The position numbers and the translations under genes are program-made. Source: Siphonodentalium dalli (lineage: Eukaryota; Mollusca; Scaphopoda; Gadilida; Siphonodentaliidae). Taken from it: 64,000 bases of DNA. The notes under the pieces are model-generated. The model did not search any database. It was not told the DNA's origin and saw only the letters and a list, made by a program, of their open reading frames with translations. Below, piece by piece: positions 20,962 to 32,862 of the stretch; positions within the stretch are counted from its first letter, which is position 1, and every line of letters starts with the position of its first letter. The DNA lies in NCBI GenBank assembly GCA_032622095.1, contig CP136068.1, positions 7,911,314 to 7,975,313 on the forward strand, given 5' to 3'.

Positions 20962-21321
20962 GGCAGTGTTGATTTATATTTCAGGCACTATATTAACAAC
21001 GCGGATAAACGAACTCGCAGCTATCCAAACTTGTAATTCCACAATCCTAGTAAAAAAAAATCACGGATGAGTATCAATGATTAATGTGAATCGTTATCTG
21101 CTATGATCAGTATACGTTGTTCTGTTGCGAGACAAACTTTCTCTTTTCTTATTAGCCTCAGTGCGTTACCATGGCAACTAAAAGTAAAATAGGAAGAGAG
21201 GAATTCTCGAGAGGTGTCAGTCATTCTACTGTTGGGAGGTCTGACGAATCAAATTACTCTGTTATTTCTCATAGCTCCCACGAGCGCCGATGACCGAGCT
21301 TTGCTGCGGAGTACCATCCAC

Positions 21322-21328
21322 CTTTATA
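21322..21328 (-). promoter_or_regulatory. Candidate TATA box of twist
   Basis: On the minus strand the sequence reads ATGTATAAAGGTGG, a good TATAAA match, about 370 bp upstream of the twist ATG. A start site 25-30 bases downstream would fall near 21295, giving a 5' UTR of about 340 nt if unspliced. The flanking DNA is less AT-rich than the surroundings. No transcript evidence is available. Confidence 0.45.
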
Positions 21329-22079
21329 CATGCGATTCTACTATTGTGCTAATACCGTGCGCCGTATGAAACTAGAAAACTGTCGAACACAGTTCTTGTG
21401 GAACGAATTTGTTTCATTAATGTCCAAATATTTGTTACAAATTAAACCAAGTTTTCGCGGTCCACAACAGCTTGGGGTATCGGTTGGGATGATAATGTTT
21501 TGGACCGAGTCCCGCCTCGTTAACAGACGTTCATTCAAAAGACGTAATACATGTACAGTATACACGTGGATCCCGGGAATTAACGCAAACCCCTGAATGT
21601 TATTAATCATTTGGCATTCCCGCGTTTAATCTGTCTTCAAAATGATATACCATCTACCGTGAAAAATATAATATGTAGGGAGGATACGATCGTTTAATAT
21701 TTTGTTTACATGCATTTTCTGATAGCCCGACAACTCGAAATTCTCTGGAAAACAAGGCTATGTTTAATTATAAATCTCGTTGCTTTGACATACCTATATA
21801 TGATATATATATATATGTTTGATATCATCATGCTTGGGAAAGGCTGCCCTCTATGTTCATAAACGCACAGCTTCCATATGACCCAATCTGAAGACATACA
21901 AACAAGTTAACTTCCGCCACTAATCGCGATTATGGGCGTAAAGTCCGTTATAGAAGAATAACAGGATGGGGCTCGGTCCAAAACAACATCAACCCAAAAG
22001 ATATCTCAAGCTGTTATGGACCGAGATGACTTGGTCTAGGTACCAACGTGGTCAGACCGATCCCAGCTGCTATAATGGT
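21329..22079. other. Upstream region of twist
   Basis: No gene recognised. Overlapping open frames on both strands at 21330-21610 cannot both be real and have no domain. There is a CACGTG E-box core near 21563 and a TA-rich run near 21798-21816. This is candidate cis-regulatory DNA for twist by position only. Confidence 0.4.
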
Positions 22080-23920
22080 ATATATATTGATGGCTCATAC
22101 TTATTCAGCTATGATGTTGGTGGCTGACCGTGGGTCCTGCTGATTGAGCTATGATGTTTGTAAATGGGCCATCCTGATGTTGGTATGATGTTGTGGGTCG
22201 GTGGTCGAAAGGTAGCGTACTGGTCTCTCTAGCTATCGGACCGGGGATCGTAACCTGGTCAGGGTATTCTGACAAAAATCAGAACTCTGTCAGTTACCAA
22301 GTTTGTCAGGCTGAAAAGTCTCATTCGAGATCACTGAATAAAGATCCGAATGCAAAAATGCCGACTTCCCCCCATTACAACACTTGTCCAGGTATGTTGT
22401 CGTGGGTTCAGTACGCTGTCCGATCGGGCGCGGACATTAATGGCTGACCCGTGTACACGCCTCGGTGTGTGCACGTTAAAGAACGCTACTGCAGTCACCA
22501 CAGGGTTATAAAGTTACTCGGCCGTGGTAGCACCTGGACCTCCACATAATCCTCAGCACATTGAGGGCGATGGAGTATCGAGTAGATAGATAGTCCTGCT
22601 GATTTAGTTATGCTGTTCGTATGTTTTACTGATCTAGCTATGATGTAGTTCGGTCCTGCTTGTTTGGCTATGACTTCGTGGATCCTGCTAATTTAGATAT
22701 GATGTTGTGGGTCCCGCTGATTTAGCTATGATGTTGGTGCATGGATCCTGCTGATTTAGCTAATAAGTTGGTGCATGGGTCCTGCTGATTCAGCTATGAT
22801 GTTCCTATGTTCAACTGATTTAGCTATGATATAACTATGATGTTCCTGTGTTTAACTGATTTAGATATGATATAACTATGATGTAGTTGGGTCCTGCTTA
22901 TGTAGCTATTATTTCGACGGTCATGCTAATTTAGATAATATGTTGGTGCATGGATCCTGCTGATTTTGTTATGATGTTGGTACATGGGTCCTGCTGATTC
23001 AGCTATGATGTTCCCGTGTGTTATTGATTTAGCTAATTCTAGCTACTATGATGTTGGGTCCTGCGGATTTTGCTCTAATATTCGTGGGTACTGCGGATTT
23101 AGCTTGATGTTGGCGGGACCTACCGATCCGATTTAACTATGATGTTGGTGGGTCATGCTGATTTAGCTATGCTGTTGGACCAGTGTTGGTACATGGTACC
23201 TGCTGATTTATGTATGATGTTGACACATGGGTCCTGCTGATTTAGCTATGATCTAGCTATGATGCTGTTGTGTCCTGCGGATTTAGCTTTGATAATCGTG
23301 GGTCCTGCTGATTTAACTGTTTGGCACATGGGATCGTGTTGCTTTGGCTATGATGTTGATGTGTCCTGCTGGTGTAGCTATGCTGTTGTACACGGGTCAT
23401 GCTAATTTAGCTATGGTGTTTGTAAGTGGGTCTTATTGATTTATTGTAACTATGTTGTTGGTGATATATTAGATATGGTGTTGGTACGTGGGTCCTACTG
23501 ATTTAACGTAACTATGTTGTTGGTGATATATTAGCTATGATGTTTGTACGTGGGTCCTGCTGGTTTAGCTATGATGTTGGTGGTACATGCTGATGTAGCT
23601 ATGATATTTGCATACTGTCCTACTGTTGCATGGTACATGGGTCCTATTGATGTAACTATACGATTATAGTCCAACTGCTTCAGCTATGATGTTGACGGTA
23701 TCTGCTGATATACCTATATATGATATGGTGGTGGTACCTGCTGATTTAGTGTAGCTATATCTGATATGGTGGTGGTACCTGCTGATTTAGTGTAGCTATA
23801 TCTGATATTGGTGCATGGGACCTGCTGATTTTATGTAACTATAATTGATGTTTTTGAGTCTTACTGATTATGAGTATGATGTTGATATGTTCCGCTGTTT
23901 GACTACAATGTCGGTGGGGC
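22080..23920 (+). repeat. Diverged minisatellite of about 30-40 bp units
   Basis: The loose consensus is GGTCCTGCTGATTTAGCTAT followed by GATGTTGGTGCAT, repeated for about 1.8 kb with many substitutions and length changes. It is interrupted by a 400-bp SINE (22193-22593). The unit also forms inverted ends of the element at 19310-19800. Divergence indicates an old array. Confidence 0.85.
22193..22593 (+). mobile_element. tRNA-derived SINE inserted in the minisatellite
   Basis: The head resembles a tRNA promoter: a putative A-box around GGTCGAAAGGTAGCGTACTGG-like sequence at 22203-22222 (shown here only by position and ends) and a putative B-box, GGGGATCGTAACCTGG, near 22244-22259. The body includes TGTGTGCACGTTAAAGAACG near 22464-22483. 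The element ends in a GTAGATAGATAG tail. The minisatellite resumes immediately (TCCTGCTGATTTAG), so the SINE is younger than the array. Confidence 0.7.
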
Positions 23921-24332
23921 GGTGTTGTCGTTTATGCATTAATGTATTTGTTGGTTAACAGTGCAGCTCAATATGCATACACCGTTTGTATGCGCGGATT
24001 ATATGTCTCATATATATTTAACTGAACTGAATCGAATCTACTTTGATTAAAAACAGCTTTAAATATTCTACTCAACAATTAGTTTTACATATTACGCACT
24101 ATATGGACAACCGAGAACTGGACCCGTTTTGTTCTTTCCGATATTTATTTATTATGCGAATCATTAATATAAACGAGTGTTTCAACATGTTTTCTCATGA
24201 ATGCCTAACAATATATACCATCCGTGATACATAATGGCGTACACAAAAAGGTGAAAAAGCACATGTACAAATGAGTACACCTGCGTTATTACAGTGCACA
24301 TATTATACTTCAGTATACTTCTTCCTGGGCAC
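23921..24332. other. Noncoding sequence
   Basis: No gene or repeat recognised; the open frames at 24043-24234 and 24271-24462 have no motif. Confidence 0.4.
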
Positions 24333-24411
24333 AGGTCCGTTTTGTATAAATCGACTAACTAGCTCTATGTCAGAGCTACATGTAGTTAGTCAAGTTATAC
24401 AAAACGGACCT
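24333..24411. repeat. Short palindromic element
   Basis: AGGTCCGTTTTGTATAA at the left and TTATACAAAACGGACCT at the right are perfect inverses. Pairing continues inward (TCGACTAACTAGCTCT with AGAGCTACATGTAGTTAGTC, imperfectly) around a small centre, giving arms of about 35 bp. It is typical of a very short MITE. Confidence 0.75.
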
Positions 24412-24530
24412 CTACGTAAACATAAATTATTCTATAATTCTCCTCGATTCAGAACTTGTTAGCCGAATCATGATTCATGAATGAATAATGCGGGTGTTAT
24501 GGCATGTATAGATGCATGTAGGGGGGGGGG

Positions 24531-24776
24531 GGTGCAGAGGCTCAGTCGTTAAGGGTCTATGCCCCAGACTCTCTCTCCAGCGATGGCGATATCGTTCTAT
24601 TCGCAGTGGTCATCGCTGACTTTGTATATCATATCTCTATCTGGGGGAGTTGCCAGTTACTCTTCGATGGTCGAATAGACCTTAGTGCATGTACTTTCCC
24701 TCGACAAATCAAACTGATAACGTCGTGATATACCAATGGCTGCTGAAAGCGACGTTAAACCCCAATAAATAAATAC
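24531..24776 (+). mobile_element. SINE with ATAA-rich tail
   Basis: The head GGCTCAGTCGTTAAGG resembles a tRNA A-box. The 3' part reads GCTGAAAGCGACGTTAAACC followed by CCAATAAATAAATA. This motif-plus-tail is one I associate with molluscan SINEs. The B-box is poorly conserved. Length is about 245 bp. Confidence 0.6.
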
Positions 24777-24779
24777 AAG

Positions 24780-25068
24780 TAGGGTATGTCTGTCTGTCTA
24801 GCTGTCTGTCTGTTCTCGAGTTTTCTCCCAGACCCCTGGACCGATGTCAACCAAATTTGGTGTGGTGCCGCGGGGTACACTGGCGGAAGTTATATATAGT
24901 TTTTCAAAACATTGTATTAAAAAAAAAAGAATATCAAAAAACAAATGTTAAATTGAAAATTATAAATATTTTTTTTAAATAAAAATGTTTAAAAATTGTA
25001 CAAAGCGCACACATTTGCCGCGCTTTGTGCAGGGGGGAACAGGCCCCTCCGAATATGAATAAATGTTT
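24780..25068. repeat. Repeat with TCTG run and 3' hairpin
   Basis: It begins with a TCTG run, followed by GACCGATGTCAACCAAATTT-GGTGTGG, an A/T-rich stretch and a hairpin (ACAAAGCGC paired with GCGCTTTGT, 24998-25031). Just after it is CAGCTAG-T at about 25068-25074, reminiscent of a Helitron 3' end. The 5' boundary is not clear enough to assign the class. Confidence 0.45.
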
Positions 25069-25400
25069 CAGCTAGTATATACTCTCGATGATGCCCAATA
25101 GCCGGACCAATCATATAACACATGCTCTAATTCAGGACGAATGATACCCTATACGTACACTCGACCGTGAGCTTCTGTATCGAATCATGAATGGAACAAC
25201 GCGGGTGTTTAACACGTATATATGCATAACACTATAAGATTATACTCTCTATGATGCCTAATCTCGCACACCAACCGGGCCTGTAAGTACACATGCTCGA
25301 GCATGCTGCTGCAGTACGAATGGTATACTATACTAGATCCGAGGCTAGTTAGTCGAATCATGAATGGAATAACACCGTTGTCAGCACCTGGAGAAGTACT

Positions 25401-25559
25401 CAGATCTCGATGAAGCGTAAAACGCAGGCTTCATGTCTGTTAAATGCATATCAGCAGCACCGTGAGAATTCGTACAATTGTTCGACGCACATCGACTCAT
25501 TGAATCTGTGATTTGAATCCCCTTACGGCAGTCAGGTTACACACAATATTACTGCACAA
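25401..25559. other. Short spacer
   Basis: Nothing recognised beyond an ACAATATTACTG doublet near 25543-25568. Confidence 0.35.
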
Positions 25560-26070
25560 TATTACTGTCAGGTCAGTCTGACATTGTTCCGTCTTAAAGT
25601 CACATGAAACACTCAGTTGGTGTATCCATGTGCATATCTCATAGCGAATCTTAGTTATGTGAAACACTCAGCTGGTACACATGTCTCCACGTGCATACCC
25701 ATTGCGAATCTTTACATGCCACATATAGTATGGCTGGACGGTCAGACTTGTATTGAGTCTTAAAGTCACATGAAACACTCATCTGTGATTTTCACATACA
25801 TGTATATCTCCTCATTATTCCACCTTAAAGTTATATAAAACACTCCGATTGTGTCTCCACGCGCATGCGCATTGCGAATCTTTACATGTTACATAAAGTA
25901 TGACTAGATGGTCAAACTGGTATGATATTATTCCATCTTACAGCCATATGAGACACTAAGCTTGGATTTCCACATAAATCACCTCATTATTCCATCCTGA
26001 AGTTATGCAAAACACTCCATTGGTGTCTTCCAATGGGAATCTTTACAGGTTATATCGGGTAACAATATCA
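25560..26070 (+). repeat. Diverged tandem repeat around ACATGAAACACTC
   Basis: Units contain TCTTAAAGTCACATGAAACA, then CTC..., then a TGTCTCCACGTGCAT-like segment and TTGCGAATCTTTACATG. Examples start near 25592, 25757, 25832 and 25992. Spacing is uneven, so this is a decayed array with partial units. Confidence 0.6.
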
Positions 26071-26228
26071 GACAATACACGGTGTTTCTTGGTGGGAGGG
26101 GTGACATCATGGAGTGATTAGTTGACCACAAATCGTTCAGCGACGGCAAGTTGAGCTGGTTTGATCCTCAATAAGCGTAAAGGGAGAATATTCGACACAT
26201 ATATCCGTCAGAATCACTATGGGTGAAC

Positions 26229-26312
26229 TACAGTAATGCCCAAAGTAAGTGACCACTAAATCACAGCAGAATTATGGGTAATTTTTCAGGATTTACTCGG
26301 AAATATGGCTTG
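26229..26312. mobile_element. Half copy of the TA-flanked palindromic MITE (Tc1/mariner-like)
   Basis: TA followed by CAGTAATGCCC matches the terminus of the complete element at 52548-52714. Homology continues through CAGAATTATGGGTAA, TTTTCAGGATTTA and CGGAAATATGGCTTGTTGCC. The second arm is missing, so this is a one-armed relic. Next to it is a small inverted pair (GTCACGAAAATTTT at about 26338 and AATTTTCGTGAC near 26389-26400). Confidence 0.7.
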
Positions 26313-26588
26313 TTGCCATTCATCGGAAAGCTGTCGTGTCACGAAAATTTTGTTCTCTGCTGAGTTTCCGATTCTTTGCATTATTGGTAATTTTCGTGAC
26401 ATCATCATACTCAAAGCAATATTTCTGCCATGCACGCCAATCCTCGCATCATTCTAAAACAAGGAACAATTATTATGGTTGCACAGGTGGAGATTTGTAC
26501 TATATGTCCCATAATTGGGTCAGTTTATCGTCAGAATTTCAAATGTGAAGAAAATTCTTCATTTCCAGAGCATTCCACCAAATTAATA

Positions 26589-29500
26589 CCGCATAGTTAT
26601 ATTAGGGACCCATAGTTATATTAGGGACCCATAGTTATATTAATACCCATAGTTATATTAATACCCATAGTTATATTAATACACATAGTTATATTAATAC
26701 CCATAGTTATATTAATACACATATTTATATCAATACCCATAGCTATATTAATACACATAGTTATATTAATACACATAGTTATATTAGGGACCCATAGTTA
26801 TATTAGGGACCCATAGTTATATTAATACCCATAGTTATATTAATACCAATAGCTATATTAATACACATAGTTATATTAGGAACCCATAGTTATATTAATA
26901 CACATAGTTATATTAGGGACCCATAGTTATATTAATACCCATAGTTATATTAATACCCATAGTTATATTAATACCCATAGTTATATTAATACCCATAGTT
27001 ATATTAATACCCATAGTTATATTAATACCCATAGTTATATTAATACCCATAGTTATATTAATACCCATAGTTATATTAATACCCATAGTTATATTAATAC
27101 CCATAGTTATATTAGGGACCCATAGTTATATTAATACCCATAGTTATATTAATACCCATAGTTATATTAGGGACCCATAGTTATATTAGGGACCCATAGT
27201 TATATTAATACCCATAGTTATATTAGGGACCCATAGTTATATTAATACCCATAGTTATATTAATACCCATAGTTATATTATTACCCATAGTTATATTAAT
27301 ACCCATAGTTATATTAGGGACCCATTGTTATATTAGGGAGCCATAGTTATATTAATACCCATAGTTATATTAGGGACCCATAGTTATATTAATACCCATA
27401 GTTATATTAATACCCATAGTTATATTAATACCCATAGTTATATTAATACCCATAGTTATATTAGGGACCCATTGTTATATTAGGGACCCATAGTTATATT
27501 AGGGACCCATAGTTATTTTAGGGACCCATAGTTATATTAGGGACCCATAGTTATATTAGGGACCCATAGTTATATTAGGGACCCATAGTTATATTAGGGA
27601 CCCATAGTTATATTAGGGACCCATAGTTATATTAGGGACCCATAGTTATATTAATACCCATAGTTATATTAATACCCATAGTTATATTAATATTCATAGT
27701 TATATTAGGGACCCATAGTTATATTAGGGACCCATAGTTATATTAGGGACCCATAGTTATATTAATACACATAGTTATATTAATACCCATAGTTATATTA
27801 ATACCCAAATTTATATTATGGACCCATAGTTATATTAGGGACCCATAGTTATATTAGGGACCCATAGTTATATTAGTGACCCATAGTTATATTAATACAC
27901 ATAGTTATATTAGGGACCCATAGTTATATTAATACCCATAGTTATATTAGGGACCCATAGTTATATTAATAACCATAGTTATATTAGGGACCCATAGTTA
28001 TATTAATACCCATAGTTATATTAGGGACCCATAGTTATATTAGGGACCCATAGTTATATTAGGGACCCATAGTTATATTAGGGACCCATAGCTATATTAG
28101 GGACCCATAGTTATATTAATACACATAGTTATATTAATACCATAGTTATATTAATACACATAGTTATATTAATACCCATAGTTCTATTAATACCCATAGT
28201 TATATTAATACCCATAGTTATATTAATACCCATAGTTATATTAATACACATAGTTATATTAGGGACCCATAGTTATATTAGGGACCCATAGTTATATTAA
28301 TACCCATAGTTATATTAGGGACCCATAGTTATATTAATACCCATAGTTATATTAGGGACCCATAGTTATATTAATACACATAGTTATATTAATACCCATA
28401 GTTATATTAATACACATAGTTATATTAATACCCATAGTTCTATTAATACCCATAGTTATATTAATACCCATAGTTATATTAATACCCATAGTTATATTAA
28501 TACACATAGTTATATTAGGGACCCATAGTTATATTAGGGACCCATAGTTATATTAATACCCATAGTTATATTAGGGACCCATAGTTATATTAATACACAT
28601 AGTTATATTAATACCCATAGTTCTATTAATACCCATAGTTATATTAATACCCATAGTTATATTAATACCCATAGTTATATTAATACACATAGTTATATTA
28701 GGGACCCATAGTTATATTAGGGACCCATAGTTATATTAATACCCATAGTTATATTAGGGACCCATAGTTATATTAATACCCATAGTTATATTAGGGACCC
28801 ATAGTTATATTAATACACATAGTTATATTAATACCCATAGTTATATTAATACACATAGTTATATTAATACCCATAGTTCTATTAATACCCATAGTTATAT
28901 TAATACCCATAGTTATATTAATACCCATAGTTATATTAATACACATAGTTATATTAGGGACCCATAGTTATATTAGGGACCCATAGTTATATTAATACCC
29001 ATAGTTATATTAGGGACCCATAGTTATATTAATACACATAGTTATATTAATACCCATAGTTATATTAATACACATAGTTAAATTAATACCCATAGTTATA
29101 TTAATACACATAGTTATATTAATACCCATAGTTCTATTAATACCCATAGTTATATTAATACCCATAGTTATATTAATACCCATAGTTATATTAATACACA
29201 TAGTTATATTAGGGACCCATAGTTATATTAATACACATAGTTATATTAGGGACCCATAGTTATATTGATATCCATAGTTATATTAATATCCATAGTTATA
29301 TTAATACACATATTTATATTAATACCCATAGTTATATTAATACCCATAGTTATATTAATACCCATAGTTATATTAATACCATAGTTATATTAATACCCAT
29401 AGTTATATTAGGGATCCATAGTTATATTAATACCCATAGCTATATTAGGGATCCATAGTTATATTAATGTCCATAGTTATATTAATACCATAGTAATATT

Positions 29501-32500
29501 AATACCCATAGTTAGATTAATACCCATAGTTAGATTAACACCCATAGTTATATTAGGGATCCATAGTTATATTAATACCCATAGTTATATTAATATCCAT
29601 AGTTATATTAGGGACCCATAGTTATATTAATACCCATAGTTATAGTAGGGACCCATAGTTATATTAATACCCATAGTTATATTAATACCCATAGTTATAG
29701 TAGGGACCCATAGTTATACTAATACCCATAGTTATATTAGGGAACCATAGTTATATTAATACCCATAGTTATATTAGGGACCCAGAGTTATATTAATACC
29801 CATAGTTATATTAATACCCATAGTTATATTAGGGACCCATAGTTATATTATGGACCCATAGTTACATTAGGGACCCATAGTTATATTAATACCCATAGTT
29901 ATATTAATACCCATAGTTATATTAGGGACCCATAGTTATATTAATACCCATAGTTATATTAGGGACCCATAGTTATATTAGGGACCCATAGTTATATTAG
30001 GGACCCATAGTTATATTAATACCCAAAATTATATTAATACTCATAGTTATATTAGGGACCCATAGTTATATTAGGGACCCATAGTTATATTAATACCTAT
30101 AGTTATATTAATACCCATAGTTATATTAGGGACCCATAGTTATATTAATACCCATAGTTATATTAATACCCATAGTTATATTAATACCCATATTTATATT
30201 AGGGACCCATAGTTATATTAATACCCCCATAGTTATATTAGGGACCCATAGTTATATTAGGGACCCATAGTTATATTAGGGACCCATAGTTATATTAGGG
30301 ACCCATAGTTATATTAGGGACCCATAGTTATATTAGGGACCCATAGTTATATTAATACCCATAGTTATATTAGGGACCCATAGTTATATTAGGGACCCAT
30401 AGTTATATTAGGGACCCATAGTTATATTAATACCCATAGTTATATTAATACCCATAGTTATATTAGGGAGCCATAGTTATATTAATACCCATAGTTAAAT
30501 TAGGGACCCATAGTTATATTAATACCCATAGTTATATTAATACACATAGTTATATTAGGGACCCATAGTTATATTAATTCCCATAGTTATATTAGGGACC
30601 CATAGTTATATTAGGGACCCATAGTTATATTAATACCCATAGTCATATTAGTACCCATAGTTATATTAGGGACCCATAGTTATATTAGGGACCCATAGTT
30701 ATATTAGGGACCCATAAGTATATTAGGGACACATAGTTATATTAATACCCATAGTTATATTAATACCCATAGTTATAATAGGGACCCATAGTTATATTAA
30801 TACCCATAGTCATATTAATACCCATAGTCATATTAATACACATCGTCATATTAATACCCATAGTCATATTAATACCCATAGTTATATTAGGGACCCATAG
30901 TTATATTAGGGACCCATAGTTATATTAATACCCATAGTTATATTAGGGACCCATAGTTATATTAATACCCATAGTTATATTAATACCCATAGTTATATTA
31001 ATACCCATAGTTATATTAGGGACCCATAGTTATATTAATACCCATAGTTAAATTAGGGACCCATAGTTTTATTAATACCCATAGTTATATTAATACCCAT
31101 AGTTATATTAATACCCATTGTTATATTAGGAAAACATAGTTATATTAGGGACCCATAGTTATATTAGGGACCCATAGTTATATTAGGGACCCATAGTTAT
31201 ATTAGGGACCCATAGTTATATTAGGGACCCTTAGTTATATTAATACCCATAGTTATATTAATACCCATAGTTATATTAGGGACCCATAGTTATATTAGGG
31301 ACCAATAGTTATATTAATACCCATAGTTATATTAATACCCATAGTTATATTAATACCCATAGTTATATTAGGGACCCATAGTTATATTAATACCCATAGT
31401 TATATTAGGGACCCATAGTCATATTAATACCCATAGTTATATTAGGGACCCATAGTTATATTAATACCCATAAATATATTAATACCCATAGTTATATTAG
31501 GGACCCATAGTTATATTAGGGACCCATAGTTATATTAATACCCATAGTTATATTAGGGACCCATGGTTATATTAATACCCATAGTTATATTAATACCCAT
31601 AGTTATATTAGGGACCCATAGTTATATTAGGGACCCATAGTTTTATTAGGGACCCATAGTTATATTAACACCCATAGCTATATTAGGGACCCATTGTTAT
31701 ATTAATACCCATAGTTATATTAGGGACCCATAGTTATATTAGGGACCCATAGTTATATTAGGGACCCATAGTTATATTAGGGACCCATAGTTATATTAGG
31801 GACCCATAGTTATATTAATACCCAAAGTTATATTAGGGACCCATAGTTATATTAGGGACCCATAGTTATATTAGGGACCCATAGTTATATTAATACACAT
31901 AGTTATATTAATACACATAGTTATATTAATACCCATATTCATATTAGGGACCCATAGTTATATTAATACCCATAGTTATATTAGGGACCCATAGTTATAT
32001 TAGGGACCCATAGTTATATTAGGGACCCATAGTTATATTAATACCCATAGTTATATCAATACCCATAGTTATATTAGGGACCCATAGTTATATTAATACC
32101 CATAGTTATATTAGGGACCCATAGTTATATTAGGGACCCATAGTTATATTAATACCCATAGTTATATTAGGGACCCATAGTTATTTTAGGGACCCATAGT
32201 TATATTAGGGACCCATAGTTATATTAATACCCATAGTTATATTAGGGACCCATAGTTATATTAGGGACCCATAGTTATATTAGGGACCCATATTTATATT
32301 AATACCCATAGTTATATTAATACCCATAGTTATGTTAGGGACCCATAGTTATATTAATACCCATAGTTATATTAATACCCATAATTATATTAATACCCAT
32401 AGTTATATTAGGGACCCATAGTTATATTAGGGACCCATAGTTATATTAATACCCATAGTTATATTAATACCCATAGTTATATTAATACCCATAGTTATAT

Positions 32501-32862
32501 TAATACCCATAGTTATATTAATACCCATAGTTATATTAATACCCATAGTTATATTAGGGACCCATAGTTATATTTTGGACCCATAGTTATATTAGGGACC
32601 CATAGTTATATTAATACCCATAGTTATATTAATACCCATAGTTATATTAGGGACCCATAGTTATATTAGGGACCCATAGTTATATTAATACCCATAGTTA
32701 TATTAGGGACCCATAGTTATATTAATACCCATAGTTATATTAGGGACCCATAGTTATATTAATACCCATAGTTATATTAATACCCATAGTTATATTAATA
32801 CCCATAGTTATATTAATACCCATAGTTATATTAATACCCATAGTTATATCAGGGATCATTAT
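26589..32862. repeat. 6.3-kb satellite of mixed 18- and 19-bp units
   Basis: Two unit types alternate irregularly: CCATAGTTATATTAATAC (18 bp) and CCATAGTTATATTAGGGAC (19 bp). They share a 14-base core and differ in the last 4-5 bases. Roughly 340 units are present, with minor variants (ACATAG, TTCTATT, TCATATT). Order is neither strictly periodic nor obviously random; runs of each type occur. Frames encoding repeats of MGINIT are produced where 18-bp units run consecutively and are not genes. Edges are unique sequence (ATTAATACCGCATAG on the left, ATCAGGGATCATT on the right). Confidence 0.97.
28140..29230. repeat. Higher-order repeat of about 256 bp within the satellite
   Basis: A rare variant, GTTCTATTAATACC, recurs at 28181, 28437, 28620, 28876 and 29131. 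Spacings are 256, 183, 256 and 255 bp. A 256-bp block equals fourteen units (ten 18-mers plus four 19-mers) and 183 bp equals ten units. The flanking order of unit types is repeated as well. This indicates local block amplification more recent than the base array. Confidence 0.8.

Larger units (their letters stand above)
24440..25400. repeat. Diverged repeat of about 170 bp, interrupted by insertions
   Basis: Shared phrases are CGAATCATGAATGGAA-AAC, GCGGGTGTT and TATACTCTC-ATGATGCC. They occur at about 24473-24515, 25081-25250 and 25245-25385. The first unit is cut near 24513 and resumes near 25070 after a SINE (24531-24776) and a second repeat (24780-25068). Confidence 0.6.

Noticed and set aside
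20672-21070. 132-aa plus-strand frame
   Set aside because: Antisense to twist, with no domain; the twist frame is clearly the real one.
21330-21610. 88- and 89-aa frames on both strands upstream of twist
   Set aside because: Fully overlapping, no motif, and positioned over the likely promoter region.
26913-29201. Open frames encoding tandem MGINIT peptides
   Set aside because: They arise only where 18-bp satellite units run in succession and break at each 19-bp unit; both frame and peptide are a consequence of the repeat.
26589-32862. CRISPR-like array
   Set aside because: Units are 18-19 bp and directly adjacent, with no unique spacers, in an animal genome. It is satellite DNA.
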